Source: Mycolicibacter sinensis
GTDB lineage: Bacteria; Actinomycetota; Actinomycetes; Mycobacteriales; Mycobacteriaceae
NCBI RefSeq assembly: GCF_001667945.1
Contig: NZ_LZJK01000111.1
Coordinates: forward strand, 37,554-101,553
Direction of reading: 5' to 3'
DNA length: 64,000 nucleotides
Within the stretch, counting starts at the first letter, position 1, and each line of letters starts with the position of its first letter. Positions 34,384-43,702 of the stretch are shown piece after piece. The notes under the pieces were generated by a model that did not search any database, was not told the DNA's origin, and saw nothing but the letters and a program-made list of their open reading frames with translations. A program made the translations under genes and the position numbers.

Positions 34384-35145
34384 GTGCCAGATGAAGTGCT
34401 CACCGAACGTCGGGGACGAACCCTGATCATCACGATCAATCGTCCGGAGGCCCGCAACGCGGCCAACAAGGCGGTCGCCGAAGGCTTGGCTGCCGCCTGC
34501 GACGAACTCGATGACACGCCGGAACTGTCGCTGGCGGTGCTGACCGGAGCCGGCGGAAACTTCTGCGCGGGAATGGATCTCAAGGCGTTCGCAGCCGGAG
34601 AACTGGCGTATGTCCCAGGGCGGGGCCTTGGCTTCACCGAGCGCCCGCCGCGCAAGCCGCTCATCTCCGCTGTGGAGGGTCACGCGGTCGCCGGCGGCAC
34701 CGAGCTGGTACTGGCCACCGACCTGGTGGTGGCCGCCAAGGGTGCGAAGTTCGGCATTCCCGAGGTGAAGCGAGGCCTGGTGGCGGCCGGCGGCGGCCTG
34801 TTGCGGTTGCCGCACCGGATCCCCTACCAGAAGGCACTCGAATTGGCGCTCACCGGTGAGAGTTTCACCGCCGAGCAAGGGGAGTCGTGGGGCTTCGTCA
34901 ATGTGCTGACCGAACCGGGCGAGGCGCTGAACGGGGCGCTCGAGTTGGCCGAGCGGATCACGGCCAACGGACCGCTCGCGGTGGCGGTGACCAAGGACAT
35001 CATGGTCAAGTCCGCGGACTGGTCCGCCGACCAGATGTGGCAGAAGCAGGGCGAGCTGATTGCTCCGGTGTTCGCGTCCAACGACGCGAAGGAAGGTGCC
35101 ATTGCCTTTGCCGAGAAGCGCGCCCCCAACTGGACCGGGTCCTGA
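34384..35145 (+). CDS. Enoyl-CoA hydratase
   Basis: 253 aa from the GTG at 34384, six bases after GGAGGGG; the TTG at 34378 lies too close to that site. Both hydratase glutamates are present: HAVAGGTEL and FGIPEVKRGL. The oxyanion loop is FCAGMDLKAF. This is the one crotonase in the window that clearly keeps the complete hydratase active site, and it resembles mycobacterial EchA19-type proteins (ERRGRTLIITINRPEARNA). First gene of a rightward series running to 36764. Confidence 0.9.
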   Translation: MPDEVLTERRGRTLIITINRPEARNAANKAVAEGLAAACDELDDTPELSLAVLTGAGGNFCAGMDLKAFAAGELAYVPGRGLGFTERPPRKPLISAVEGHAVAGGTELVLATDLVVAAKGAKFGIPEVKRGLVAAGGGLLRLPHRIPYQKALELALTGESFTAEQGESWGFVNVLTEPGEALNGALELAERITANGPLAVAVTKDIMVKSADWSADQMWQKQGELIAPVFASNDAKEGAIAFAEKRAPNWTGS

Positions 35146-35192
35146 TCCCGGCCCCACAGCCCGAACTCGTTGATCGAAAGTGAGGAGTAGTC

Positions 35193-35963
35193 ATGTCTTT
35201 CGCAGGTGAAGTGGTTCTGGTGACCGGAGGCGCTGGTGGTCTCGGTGAGGCCACGGTCCGTCGGCTCCACGAAGCCGGTGCGGCGGTCGTCATCGCCGAC
35301 GTCGCCGACGAGAAGGCCACCAAGCTGGCCGACGAGCTGGGCAACAAGGCCGTCTACGTGCGCACCGATGTGCTCAACGACGACGACGTGCAGGCGGCGC
35401 TGGCCAAGGCCGACGAACTGGGGACCCTGCGTTACGCGGTGATCGCCCACGGCGGCTTCGGCGTGGCGGACAAGATCGTCGCCCGCGACGGCAGCCCCGC
35501 CCCGATGGAGGGCTTCACCAAGACCATCGCGCTGTATCTGACCGGCACCTATAACGTGCTGCGGCTGGCGGCGGCCAAGATCGCCACCACCGAGCCCGGC
35601 TCAGGCGGTGAGCGTGGCGCGATCGTGATGACGTCGTCGATCGCCGGCATCGAGGGGCAGATCGGCCAGTCCGCGTACGCGGCCGCCAAAGGCGGGGTGA
35701 TCGGGTTGACCCTGTGCGGCGCCCGGGATCTCAGCTCGGTCGGGATCCGGTTGAACAGCATTGCGCCGGGCACCATCCGGACGCCGGCGATGGAACGCGC
35801 CACCGACGCGATGCTGGCGAAATTCTCCGAAACGGTGCCGTTCCCCAAGCGGCTCGGCACACCCGACGAGTACGCCAGCCTGGCCCAGCACCTGTTGGAG
35901 AACACCTACATCAACGGCGAAGTCGTGCGCATCGACGGTGCGCAACGATTCCAGCCGCGCTGA
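35193..35963 (+). CDS. SDR, 3-hydroxyacyl-CoA dehydrogenase type 2-like
   Basis: 256 aa with ribosome-binding site GTGAGGAG. It has LVTGGAGGLGEATVRRLHEAGAAVVIADV, AHGGFGV in place of NNAG, a Ser in MTSSIAGIEG and YAAAK. The layout (GGxGGLG, LYLTGTYNVLRLAAAKI, ERGAIVMTSSIA) is that of type 2 (HSD10-like) hydroxyacyl-CoA dehydrogenases, the step after the adjacent hydratase. Confidence 0.9.
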   Translation: MSFAGEVVLVTGGAGGLGEATVRRLHEAGAAVVIADVADEKATKLADELGNKAVYVRTDVLNDDDVQAALAKADELGTLRYAVIAHGGFGVADKIVARDGSPAPMEGFTKTIALYLTGTYNVLRLAAAKIATTEPGSGGERGAIVMTSSIAGIEGQIGQSAYAAAKGGVIGLTLCGARDLSSVGIRLNSIAPGTIRTPAMERATDAMLAKFSETVPFPKRLGTPDEYASLAQHLLENTYINGEVVRIDGAQRFQPR

Positions 35964-35966
35964 CAC

Positions 35967-36764
35967 GTGGACCTGGGCCTGCAGGACGCGACCGCCGTCG
36001 TCGTCGGCGGCGGACGCGGGATGGGGCTGGCCACTGCCCGCTGCCTGGCCGACGACGGTGCGCGGGTCGCCGTCGTGGCGCGCTCGGCCGCCGACCTCGA
36101 CCGTGCGACCGACGACCTGACCCGGCGCGGCAGCCCCGACGCGGTCGGCTTGGTCGCCGACGCCAGCGACGAGCGGCGCGTGCAGGAGGTCTTCGCCGAG
36201 CTGGGGAGGCGCTGGGGCGGCGAGCTCAACATCCTCATCAACGCGGCCGGACCCGACGTACGGGGCACCTTCGACGAACTCACCGACGAGCAGTGGCGCC
36301 GGGCCGTCGACCAGGGCGCGATGGGGATGGTGCACACCGTACGCGCCGCACTTCCCTTGCTGCGCAAGGCCGAATGGGCCCGGATCGTCAATTTCTCGGC
36401 GCATTCGACCCAGCGCCAAAGCACGGTGCTGGCCGCCTACACCGCCGCCAAGACGATGGTCAACAGCATCTCGAAGAACCTGTCGCTGCTGCTGGCTCCC
36501 GATGAGATCCTGGTCAACGTGATCTCTCCGGGCAGTGTGGCTTCCGAGGCGCTGGTCGGCTGGGCCCGCTCGGTCGGTGTTGATGGGGATGACCCGTACC
36601 GATTGATGGAAGCCATCACCGAGCACTTCGGTCATCCGGCGCACCTGCCGCGGGCCGGGCTGCCGGACGAGGTCGGATCGGTTGCGGCCTTTCTGGCCTC
36701 GCGCCGCAACTCCTATATGACCGGAACCAACGTCAATGTCGACGGCGGCTCCGATTTCCTCTGA
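35967..36764 (+). CDS. SDR oxidoreductase
   Basis: 265 aa from GTG, 3 bases after the previous stop. It has VVGGGRGMGLATARCLADDGARVAVVAR, NILINAAGPD, a Ser in FSAHSTQ and YTAAK. The C-terminus MTGTNVNVDGGSDFL is classical. Coupled to the hydratase and hydroxyacyl dehydrogenase genes; it may act on a ring or side-chain hydroxyl. Nothing further can be assigned. Confidence 0.88.
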   Translation: MDLGLQDATAVVVGGGRGMGLATARCLADDGARVAVVARSAADLDRATDDLTRRGSPDAVGLVADASDERRVQEVFAELGRRWGGELNILINAAGPDVRGTFDELTDEQWRRAVDQGAMGMVHTVRAALPLLRKAEWARIVNFSAHSTQRQSTVLAAYTAAKTMVNSISKNLSLLLAPDEILVNVISPGSVASEALVGWARSVGVDGDDPYRLMEAITEHFGHPAHLPRAGLPDEVGSVAAFLASRRNSYMTGTNVNVDGGSDFL

Positions 36765-36835
36765 CTCGCCCAAAAATCCGCGCCTGACCTGCTGACTTAG
36801 CTGTTCTCGCCGGACGCGCGAGGGTTGCGGAACGC

Positions 36836-36858
36836 GCTACCGAAAGGTATACAGTAAG
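36836..36858. promoter_or_regulatory. Regulon operator upstream of the 36921 crotonase operon
   Basis: Arms GCTACCGAAA and ATACAGTAAG around GGT; 6/10 and 8/10 matches to the consensus. It lies in the 157-base gap after 36764, about 60 bases before the crotonase GTG. TACAGT inside it could serve as a -10 element. Confidence 0.5.
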
Positions 36859-36920
36859 AGAGATTCCAGCCGGGCTTCTTACGGCGGCCGAGTTGATCCG
36901 AGGCGAGGAGGTGCGGGGTC

Positions 36921-37763
36921 GTGACCGCTGCCGAGGACGGCACGCTGGCTGACACCGGCGCCCCGGATGACGCTGCGGTGCTCTCCGAGGTGCGGGGCGG
37001 CGTCGCGGTGATCACCTTCAACCGTCCGCAGCGACTCAACTCGTGGGGGCCCGACATCGCGGCCGGCTTCTACGCGGCGATCGACCGCGCCGAGGCCGAC
37101 CCGGCGGTGCGGGCGATCGTGGTGACCGGCAGCGGGCGCGGTTTCTGTGCCGGCGCGAACCTGGGACCCGTACCAAACTCCGGCGAGACGGGTCCGGACG
37201 CCGCCAAAACCGATGTGGCTCAAGTAGTCGGGGAGCGTCACCCGCATTTCCTGACCGAATTGCGCAAACCCGTCATCGCCGCGATCAACGGCGCCTGTGT
37301 CGGCATCGGGCTGACCCATGCGCTGATGTGCGACATCCGGTTCGCGGCGGCCGGAGCCAAGTTCGCCACCGCGTTCACCCGCCGCGGATTGATCGCCGAA
37401 TACGGGATCACCTGGATTCTGCCGCGGCTCGCCGGCTGGGGTGCGGCGATGGATCTGCTGTTGAGCGGGCGAACCTTCCTGGCCGAGGAGGCCCGCGAAC
37501 TCGGGCTGGTCAACCACGTCACGCCTCCCGACACAGTGTTGGAACGCGCCCTGGAATACGCCGATGACCTCGCCGCGAACTGCTCACCGGCATCACTGGC
37601 GGTGATCAAGGCGCAGGCCTACCGCGACGCGCTCGATGACGTCGCCGCGGTGAGCGCGCGTGCCGAGAAGTTGATGTACGAATCGCTGACACGGCCCGAC
37701 CTCATCGAGGGCATCACGAGTTTTCTCCAGAAGCGGCCGCCGAACTTCCCGCCGCTGACGTGA
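36921..37763 (+). CDS. Crotonase-family protein
   Basis: 280 aa from GTG with GAGGAGGTGC upstream. ITFNRPQRLNSWG and FCAGANLGP are the family segments. The first catalytic Glu position is Thr (GACVGIGLTHALM). A Glu is present in RRGLIAEYGITW, the pattern of a crotonase subgroup using one acid there. It starts an operon with an amidohydrolase, a FadD19-like ligase, a second amidohydrolase and a dehydrogenase pair. Confidence 0.88.
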   Translation: MTAAEDGTLADTGAPDDAAVLSEVRGGVAVITFNRPQRLNSWGPDIAAGFYAAIDRAEADPAVRAIVVTGSGRGFCAGANLGPVPNSGETGPDAAKTDVAQVVGERHPHFLTELRKPVIAAINGACVGIGLTHALMCDIRFAAAGAKFATAFTRRGLIAEYGITWILPRLAGWGAAMDLLLSGRTFLAEEARELGLVNHVTPPDTVLERALEYADDLAANCSPASLAVIKAQAYRDALDDVAAVSARAEKLMYESLTRPDLIEGITSFLQKRPPNFPPLT

Positions 37764-37792
37764 ATGACTAACGCAGGGAGAGGATCACGCTA

Positions 37793-38992
37793 ATGACGCT
37801 GGACTACCGAGCGATCGACGTCGACAACCACTACTACGAGCCGCTGGACTCGTTCACCCGACACCTGGACAAGAAGTTCAAGCGCCGCGGTGTGCAGATG
37901 CTCACCGACGGCAAGCGCACCCAGGCGGTGATCGGCGACAAAGTCAACCACTTCATCCCCAACCCGACGTTCGACCCGATCATCGTGCCCGGCTGCTTGG
38001 ACCTGCTGTTCCGCGGCGAGATCCCCGAGGGCGTCGACCCGGCGTCGCTGATGAAGGTCGAGCGGCTGGCCCAACACCCCGAGTACCAGAATCGCGACGC
38101 CCGGGTGACGGTGATGGACACTCAGGGCATCGAAACCGTGTTCATGTTGCCGACTTTCGCCTGCGGCGTCGAAGAGGCTCTCAAACACGACATCGAAGCG
38201 ACGATGGCCTCGGTGCATGCCTTCAACCTGTGGCTCGACGAGGACTGGGGTTTCGACCGGCCCGACCACCGGATCATCGCGGCGCCGATCATCTCGCTCG
38301 CCGATCCCGTCGCCGCGGTGGCCGAAGTCGACCAGGTTCTGGCCAAGGGCGCCAAGATGGTGCTGGTGCGGCCCGCGCCGGTGCCCGGTGTGGTCAAGCC
38401 GCGCTCACTGGGCGATCCCAGCCATGATCCGGTGTGGGCGCGGTTGGCCGAAGCCGGGGTGCCGGTCGGATTCCACTTGTCCGACAGCGGCTATCTGCAC
38501 ATCGCGGCGATGTGGGGCGGCCAATCGACCTTTGAGGGATTCGGCGCCAAGGATCCGCTGGACACGGTTCTGCTCGATGACCGCGCCATCCACGACACGA
38601 TGGCATCGATGATCGTGCACCAGGTGTTCAGCCGACACCCGAACCTGAAGGTGGCCAGCATCGAGAACGGCTCGTACTTCGTGCACCGGTTGATCAAACG
38701 GCTCAAGAAGGCCGCCAACAGCCAGCCGCGGCACTTCGCCGAAGACCCCGTCGAGCAGCTGCGCAACAACGTCTGGATCGCCCCGTACTACGAGGATGAC
38801 CTGCCGCTGCTAGCGGAGACCATCGGTGTCGACAAGATTCTGTTCGGCTCGGACTGGCCGCATGGCGAGGGACTGGAAGATCCGGTGGCGTTCACCGAGG
38901 AGCTTTCGGCGTTCAGCGCTGGTGACATCCGCAAGATCATGCGCGACAACGCCTTGGACCTGCTGGGCGTCACCGTCGCGTCGGCAGCCTAG
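37793..38992 (+). CDS. Amidohydrolase-2 family TIM-barrel protein
   Basis: 399 aa, ribosome-binding site GGGAGAGG. The metal region is AIDVDNHYYEPLDSF (DVDNH), with GFHLSDSGYLH and FGSDWPHGEGLEDP. It is collinear with the 8004 protein and shares its IPNPTF motif, so both belong to one subfamily. The gene lies between a crotonase and a FadD19-like ligase, suggesting action on a CoA ester or its acid. Confidence 0.88.
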   Translation: MTLDYRAIDVDNHYYEPLDSFTRHLDKKFKRRGVQMLTDGKRTQAVIGDKVNHFIPNPTFDPIIVPGCLDLLFRGEIPEGVDPASLMKVERLAQHPEYQNRDARVTVMDTQGIETVFMLPTFACGVEEALKHDIEATMASVHAFNLWLDEDWGFDRPDHRIIAAPIISLADPVAAVAEVDQVLAKGAKMVLVRPAPVPGVVKPRSLGDPSHDPVWARLAEAGVPVGFHLSDSGYLHIAAMWGGQSTFEGFGAKDPLDTVLLDDRAIHDTMASMIVHQVFSRHPNLKVASIENGSYFVHRLIKRLKKAANSQPRHFAEDPVEQLRNNVWIAPYYEDDLPLLAETIGVDKILFGSDWPHGEGLEDPVAFTEELSAFSAGDIRKIMRDNALDLLGVTVASAA

Positions 38993-39004
38993 GTCGCTGC
39001 CTTT

Positions 39005-40627
39005 ATGAGCGAGTGGACCATCGGCGCGGTCCTCGACGAGATCGCCGTGGCCGTTCCCGACCGGACCATGACGGTTTGCGGGGACCGGCGCAGCACGTTC
39101 GCCGAATCAGCGGAGCGCACCCGCCGGCTGGCCAACTTCCTGGCCGGCCGCGGCCTGGGCGCCCGGCGTGAGCGCGCGGAGCTGCGCAACTGGGAATGTG
39201 GACAGGACCGGGTCGCGCTGCTGATGCACAACGACCTGTACCCCGACATGGTGATCGGCTGCCTCAAAGCGCGCACCGTACCGGTCAACGTCAACTTCTA
39301 CTACGCACCGGCCGAAATCGCCGACCTGCTCCGCTATCTCGGGCCCCGCGGCATCATCTACCACCGGGCACTGGGGGCAAAGTTCGCCGACATCGTCGCT
39401 GCGGCCGGAATCGACCTGCGGATCTGCGTCGATGACGGCAGTACCATCCCCGACCTCCCCGGCGCGGTACCGCTCGATGAGGCACTGGCGCAGGGGGACA
39501 CCGATCGGGACCTATTGGCGTCCCCGGACGACCTGCTGATGATCTGCACCGGCGGCACCACCGGTCGCCCCAAGGGCGTGCTGTGGCGGCAGAGCGACAT
39601 CTACGTCTCCTCGATGGTCGGCGCCGACCACGCCTCCGCCGCGGAGATCCACCAGAAGGTGAGCACCGCGGGTTCGCCCTGGTTCGCGCTGTCGCCGCTG
39701 ATGCACGCGGCCGGGATGTGGACCGCGTTCTCGGCAATCCTGAGCGGACAGACCGTGATCCTCAACGACACCCGAACCAGATTCGACCCGCGTTCGGTGC
39801 TGGAAACCGTTGAGCGCGAACAGGTCGGGTTGATGACGATGGTGGGTGACGCCTACGCGGCACCGCTGGTGGAAGAGCTCGGCAGGGGAGTCTACGGCCT
39901 GCCTTCGCTTTACGCCATCGGGACCGGCGGTGCTGCCACCAACCCGAAATATCAGGCGGCACTGCTCGAGCATCTTCCGCAGATCACTCTGATCAACGGG
40001 TATGGCTCCTCGGAGACCGGCAACATGGGGTTCGGCCGCAGCCAGCGCGCGGCGCGGCGCGACACGTTCGAGCTGCGAACCGGCGGAGCCGTGGTCTCCG
40101 AGGACCTCGCTCGATTCCTGAAACCCGGCGAACCCGAGATCGGTTGGGTGGTGCGGACGGGGCGGATCCCGCTCGGCTACTTCAACGACGCCGAGGCCAC
40201 CCAGCGCACCTTCGCCCAGATCGACGGTGTGCGGGTGGTGATCTCCGGTGATCGGGCCACCGTCGAGGAAGACGGCACGCTGCGATTGCTCGGCCGCGAC
40301 GCCCTGGTGGTCAACACCGGTGGGGAGAAGGTGTTCGTCGAGGAGGTCGAAGAAGTGTTGCGAGCCCACCCAGCGGTGGCGGATGCGCTGGTGGTGGGCC
40401 GGCCCAGTGATCGGTGGGGCGAAGAGCTGGCCGCGCTGGTGGCGCTGCGCACCGGAGCCGACGTCAACGGCGATCTGCTCGCGGCGCATTGCAGGACGTC
40501 CCTGGCAGGGTTCAAGGTGCCCAAGGAGTTCGTCGTCGTGCCGGAGGTCCGTCGGCTGGGCAACGGCAAGGCCGATTACCGGTGGGCGAAAAGCCAAGTG
40601 GGTGAAGAGGTATGCGCAAACTCATGA
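39005..40627 (+). CDS. Acyl-CoA synthetase, FadD19-like
   Basis: 540 aa. P-loop CTGGTTGRPKGVLWRQSDIY, the Leu/Met-His-rich SPLMHAAGMWTAFSAILSGQTVIL, NGYGSSETGNMGF, RIPLGYFNDAEATQRTF, NTGGEKVFVEEVEE and C-terminal GNGKADYRWAK. GGTTGxPKGVxWRxxDIY and GKxDYRWAK are strong signatures of the FadD17/FadD19 group; FadD19 activates the C27 sterol side chain. The stop overlaps the next start (ATGA). Side-chain activation is likely but the substrate is unproven. Confidence 0.92.
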   Translation: MSEWTIGAVLDEIAVAVPDRTMTVCGDRRSTFAESAERTRRLANFLAGRGLGARRERAELRNWECGQDRVALLMHNDLYPDMVIGCLKARTVPVNVNFYYAPAEIADLLRYLGPRGIIYHRALGAKFADIVAAAGIDLRICVDDGSTIPDLPGAVPLDEALAQGDTDRDLLASPDDLLMICTGGTTGRPKGVLWRQSDIYVSSMVGADHASAAEIHQKVSTAGSPWFALSPLMHAAGMWTAFSAILSGQTVILNDTRTRFDPRSVLETVEREQVGLMTMVGDAYAAPLVEELGRGVYGLPSLYAIGTGGAATNPKYQAALLEHLPQITLINGYGSSETGNMGFGRSQRAARRDTFELRTGGAVVSEDLARFLKPGEPEIGWVVRTGRIPLGYFNDAEATQRTFAQIDGVRVVISGDRATVEEDGTLRLLGRDALVVNTGGEKVFVEEVEEVLRAHPAVADALVVGRPSDRWGEELAALVALRTGADVNGDLLAAHCRTSLAGFKVPKEFVVVPEVRRLGNGKADYRWAKSQVGEEVCANS

Positions 40628-41442
40628 GAGCGATCGATTGTCTGGTCAATGTTCACTTCGGCGAACGCGAACAGCCCGCCTGGATGGCCAAGACGCGGGA
40701 CGACTACTTCAAGGGTCCGAAGTCGATGTTCGAGCCCGCCGACATGTCGGCGCTGCTCGAGGAGATGGACGCCAACGGTGTGACCAAGGCCGTGCTGATG
40801 GACAACCTGGCCACACCGTCGGTGACCGCGCGAAAGTTCGTAGAGGCCAGGCCGGACCGGTTCGTGCTGGCGATGGGCGGGGTGAACCTGCTGCGTCCGG
40901 TTCCGGCACTTCGCGACCTCAGCGCCGTCGTCAAGGACCTGCCGGTGGTCTACGCCGTGGTGGGGCCGAGCTTCTGGGGCGACGGCCAGTACCCGCCCAG
41001 TGATGCTGTCTACTACCCGCTGTATGCCAAGTGCGCCGAGCTGGATCTGCCGCTGTGCGTCAACACCGGCATTCCGGGACCGCCGATCCCCGGTGAGGTG
41101 CAGAACCCGATACACCTCGACCGGGTCTGCGTGCGCTTCCCGGAACTGCGGCTGTGCATGATCCACGGCGCCGACCCGTGGTGGGACGTCGCGATCCGGA
41201 TGCTGATCAAGTACCGCAACCTGCGGCTGATGACGTCGGCTTGGTCGCCGAAACGGTTGCCGGAAGCCCTATTGCACTTCATGCGCACTCGCGGCGCCGA
41301 CAAGATCATCTTCGCCTCGGACTGGCCGGTGCTGCCGATGAACCGGGTCGTGCCCGAAGCGCTGGGCCTGAATCTGCCGGCCGATGTGATGGACAACTAC
41401 CTCTACAACAACGCCCGCGATTTCTTCTTCGGTGACCACTAA
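40624..41442 (+). CDS. Short amidohydrolase-2 family protein
   Basis: 272 aa, much shorter than the other members. The N-terminus RAIDCLVNVHFGE has a reduced metal motif (DCLVNVH). The barrel end IFASDWPVLPMNRV keeps the conserved Asp-Trp-Pro, and HGADPWW carries a His. The Asp and His needed for one metal are present. Translationally coupled to the FadD19-like ligase and followed by two dehydrogenase genes. The reaction is unknown; hydrolysis or decarboxylation of the ligase product or substrate is possible. Confidence 0.83.
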   Translation: MRAIDCLVNVHFGEREQPAWMAKTRDDYFKGPKSMFEPADMSALLEEMDANGVTKAVLMDNLATPSVTARKFVEARPDRFVLAMGGVNLLRPVPALRDLSAVVKDLPVVYAVVGPSFWGDGQYPPSDAVYYPLYAKCAELDLPLCVNTGIPGPPIPGEVQNPIHLDRVCVRFPELRLCMIHGADPWWDVAIRMLIKYRNLRLMTSAWSPKRLPEALLHFMRTRGADKIIFASDWPVLPMNRVVPEALGLNLPADVMDNYLYNNARDFFFGDH

Positions 41443-41455
41443 GGAGCAATGACGA

Positions 41456-42508
41456 ATGGATCGTTTCGAACTGCGCAGGTTGGACTACAGCCTGACCGAG
41501 GACCATCAGGCGCTACAAGCCGCCTATAAGCAGTTCTTTGCGACCCACTGCGATATCGAAACCGTCCGCGTCGCTGAGGAATCCGGGTTCGACAAGAACC
41601 TGTGGGAGCGGCTGTGCGCGATGGGCGCGACCACGATGGCGCTGCCGGAATCGGTCGGCGGCGACGGCGCCACCCTGGTGGATCTCATTCTGGTCGCCGA
41701 AGAGATCGGCCGGTCACTGGCGCCGGTGCCGTGGATCGATCACGTGTGCGCGGCGCGGCTGCTGGCGCGTCTTGGCGCGGTGGACGCGGACGTCGTGAGC
41801 GGTAGCCACCTGGCCGCGTTCGACCCGCACCAGGACGCGGCCGACGGGCCGCGTCTGTTGCCCACCGGTTCGATCGCCGATGCGATCATCGTCCGCGACG
41901 GTGACGACATCGTTCGCCTGACGTTCGTCACCCGACCCACGAAAGTGGACAACATCGGCCGGCTGCCGATGGCCTGGATCGACCCGGCCGCCGTCGACGC
42001 CCGGACAGTGCTGGCCAGCGGGGGCTCCGCACTGGCCGAATACCAGCGGGCACTGGATGAATGGCGACTGCTGACCGCCGCCGCGCTGGTGGGCATGGTG
42101 GAGCAGACCATGACCATCGCCGCGGAATTCGCCAAGACCCGCTACACCCTCGGGGTGCCGATCGGGACCCTGCAGGCCATCTCTCACCCGCTGGCGAACA
42201 TGGCGATCACGGTTGCGAGCGGGCGCAATCTTGCCTATCGGGCCGGATGGTTCATGGACAACGAACCCGACGAGCGGCCGGAGCTGGCGGCGTCGGCGTT
42301 CGTCTTCATGACCGAGGAAGCCGCCAAGGCCGCCACCATGGCGGTGCACATCCAAGGTGGCCTCGGTGTTTCGGCGGAAGCCGCTGCCACGGCGTACCTG
42401 GTGCGGGCCCGCGGCTGGCCACTGGCCGGCGGCGATCCCGGCGCCAGCGCCTGCCGCATCGCCGAGATCGTCGCCGGCCGCGAAACCGCCGACCGCGCAG
42501 CCGTTTAG
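41456..42508 (+). CDS. Acyl-CoA dehydrogenase subunit (non-catalytic type)
   Basis: 350 aa, ribosome-binding site AAGGAG. It follows the dehydrogenase fold (LPESVGGDGATLVDLILVAEEIG, IPIGxLQAISHPLANM-type joint, AVHIQGGLGVSAE) but lacks a clear FAD TEPxxGSD segment and the C-terminal Glu loop. It pairs with the gene 12 bases downstream. In mycobacterial sterol catabolism such gene pairs encode alpha2-beta2 dehydrogenases (ChsE1-ChsE2 and similar), one subunit being degenerate. I infer the same here. Confidence 0.86.
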   Translation: MDRFELRRLDYSLTEDHQALQAAYKQFFATHCDIETVRVAEESGFDKNLWERLCAMGATTMALPESVGGDGATLVDLILVAEEIGRSLAPVPWIDHVCAARLLARLGAVDADVVSGSHLAAFDPHQDAADGPRLLPTGSIADAIIVRDGDDIVRLTFVTRPTKVDNIGRLPMAWIDPAAVDARTVLASGGSALAEYQRALDEWRLLTAAALVGMVEQTMTIAAEFAKTRYTLGVPIGTLQAISHPLANMAITVASGRNLAYRAGWFMDNEPDERPELAASAFVFMTEEAAKAATMAVHIQGGLGVSAEAAATAYLVRARGWPLAGGDPGASACRIAEIVAGRETADRAAV

Positions 42509-42520
42509 AACTGGAGCATC

Positions 42521-43702
42521 ATGGACTTCTCACGACCGCAATTGACCGACGACGACCAGGCCTTCCTCGAGGAGGTACGCGCCTTCCTGGCCACCCACGT
42601 GACCGAGGAGGTCAAACGCCGCGACCGCGAGACCGGCGACAACTTCGACGAAGGCGTGCACCTGGCGCTGGGCGCCGCGGGCTACTTGGAGGCGGAGTGG
42701 AAACCCGAAGCGGACGGCGGCTTTTCCCGGGTGCGCCGGCGCATCTGGGAGTTGGAGAAGCGCCGCGCGCACGTACCGTGGGTGACCTGGGGAACCACCG
42801 CGATGGTGGCCCGTTCGGTGGCGTCGTTCGGCTCTCCTGAACTATGTGAGGAGATCCTGCCCGGTGTGTTCAGCGGTCACATCCGGCTCTGCCTGGGTTA
42901 CACCGAGCCCGAGGGCGGCTCCGACGTCGCGACGTGCAAGACCCGCGCGGTGCGCGACGGCGACCACTGGGTCATCAACGGCTCCAAGATGTTCACCACC
43001 GGCGCGCACAACTGCCAGTACGTCTTCTTGATCACCAACACCGATCCCGAGGCGAAGAAACACCAGAGCCTGACCATGTTCCTGGTGCCGCTGGACACGC
43101 CCGGCATCGAGATCCAGGGATTGCGCACCGTCGACGGCGACCGCACCAACATCGTCTACTACAGCGACGTGCGGGTCGACGACAAATACCGGCTGGGAGA
43201 GGTCAACGGCGGCTGGACCGTACTGCGCGAACCGCTCAACGTCGAGCACGGCGCCGTCGCGGCTGATCCCGATGGGCTGCAAGACGTCTCGATCATGATG
43301 CACCAGGCGAACTTCATGGCGGAGGCCGTCGACAAAGCGGGCGCGGTCGTCGAGACATCGGGGCGCATCGACGACCGCTCAGTCGCCTACCGGCTGGGAC
43401 GCGCCGCGGCGCGGGTGGAGGCGTCACTGTCGGCGCCATCCATCTTCGGCCGGGTCGCGCTTGCTCAGGCGATGCGCGATATCTCACCGGATCTGATGGA
43501 TCTGCTGGGCAGCGCGTCGGCGCTGCCGATCGGCACCGACGGTTCCATAGACAACGGGGCGTCGGACTACGTCTACCGCTTTGCCCCGCTGGTCGGCATC
43601 TACGGTGGCACCCTGGAGGTGTTCCGCAACATGATCGCCCAGTACGTACTGGGCTTGGGCAAGCCGAACTATTCGCCGCCGGTGGTCAAGACGTCGGGTT
43701 GA
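42521..43702 (+). CDS. Acyl-CoA dehydrogenase subunit (catalytic partner)
   Basis: 393 aa. The flavin segment GYTEPEGGSDVATCKTRA and SKMFTTGAHNCQYVFLITN are intact. The C-terminal IYGGTLEVFRNMIAQYVLGL replaces the EGTxEIQ Glu by Gly, as in heterotetrameric sterol dehydrogenases, where the base comes from elsewhere. With the preceding gene it probably forms one enzyme acting on the CoA ester made by the FadD19-like ligase. The last codons run into the 57-base tandem repeat. Confidence 0.9.
   Translation: MDFSRPQLTDDDQAFLEEVRAFLATHVTEEVKRRDRETGDNFDEGVHLALGAAGYLEAEWKPEADGGFSRVRRRIWELEKRRAHVPWVTWGTTAMVARSVASFGSPELCEEILPGVFSGHIRLCLGYTEPEGGSDVATCKTRAVRDGDHWVINGSKMFTTGAHNCQYVFLITNTDPEAKKHQSLTMFLVPLDTPGIEIQGLRTVDGDRTNIVYYSDVRVDDKYRLGEVNGGWTVLREPLNVEHGAVAADPDGLQDVSIMMHQANFMAEAVDKAGAVVETSGRIDDRSVAYRLGRAAARVEASLSAPSIFGRVALAQAMRDISPDLMDLLGSASALPIGTDGSIDNGASDYVYRFAPLVGIYGGTLEVFRNMIAQYVLGLGKPNYSPPVVKTSG

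Noticed and set aside
34233..34664. N-terminal extension of the TetR protein beyond 34232
   Set aside because: It would read through the operator and into the divergent crotonase with no family similarity.
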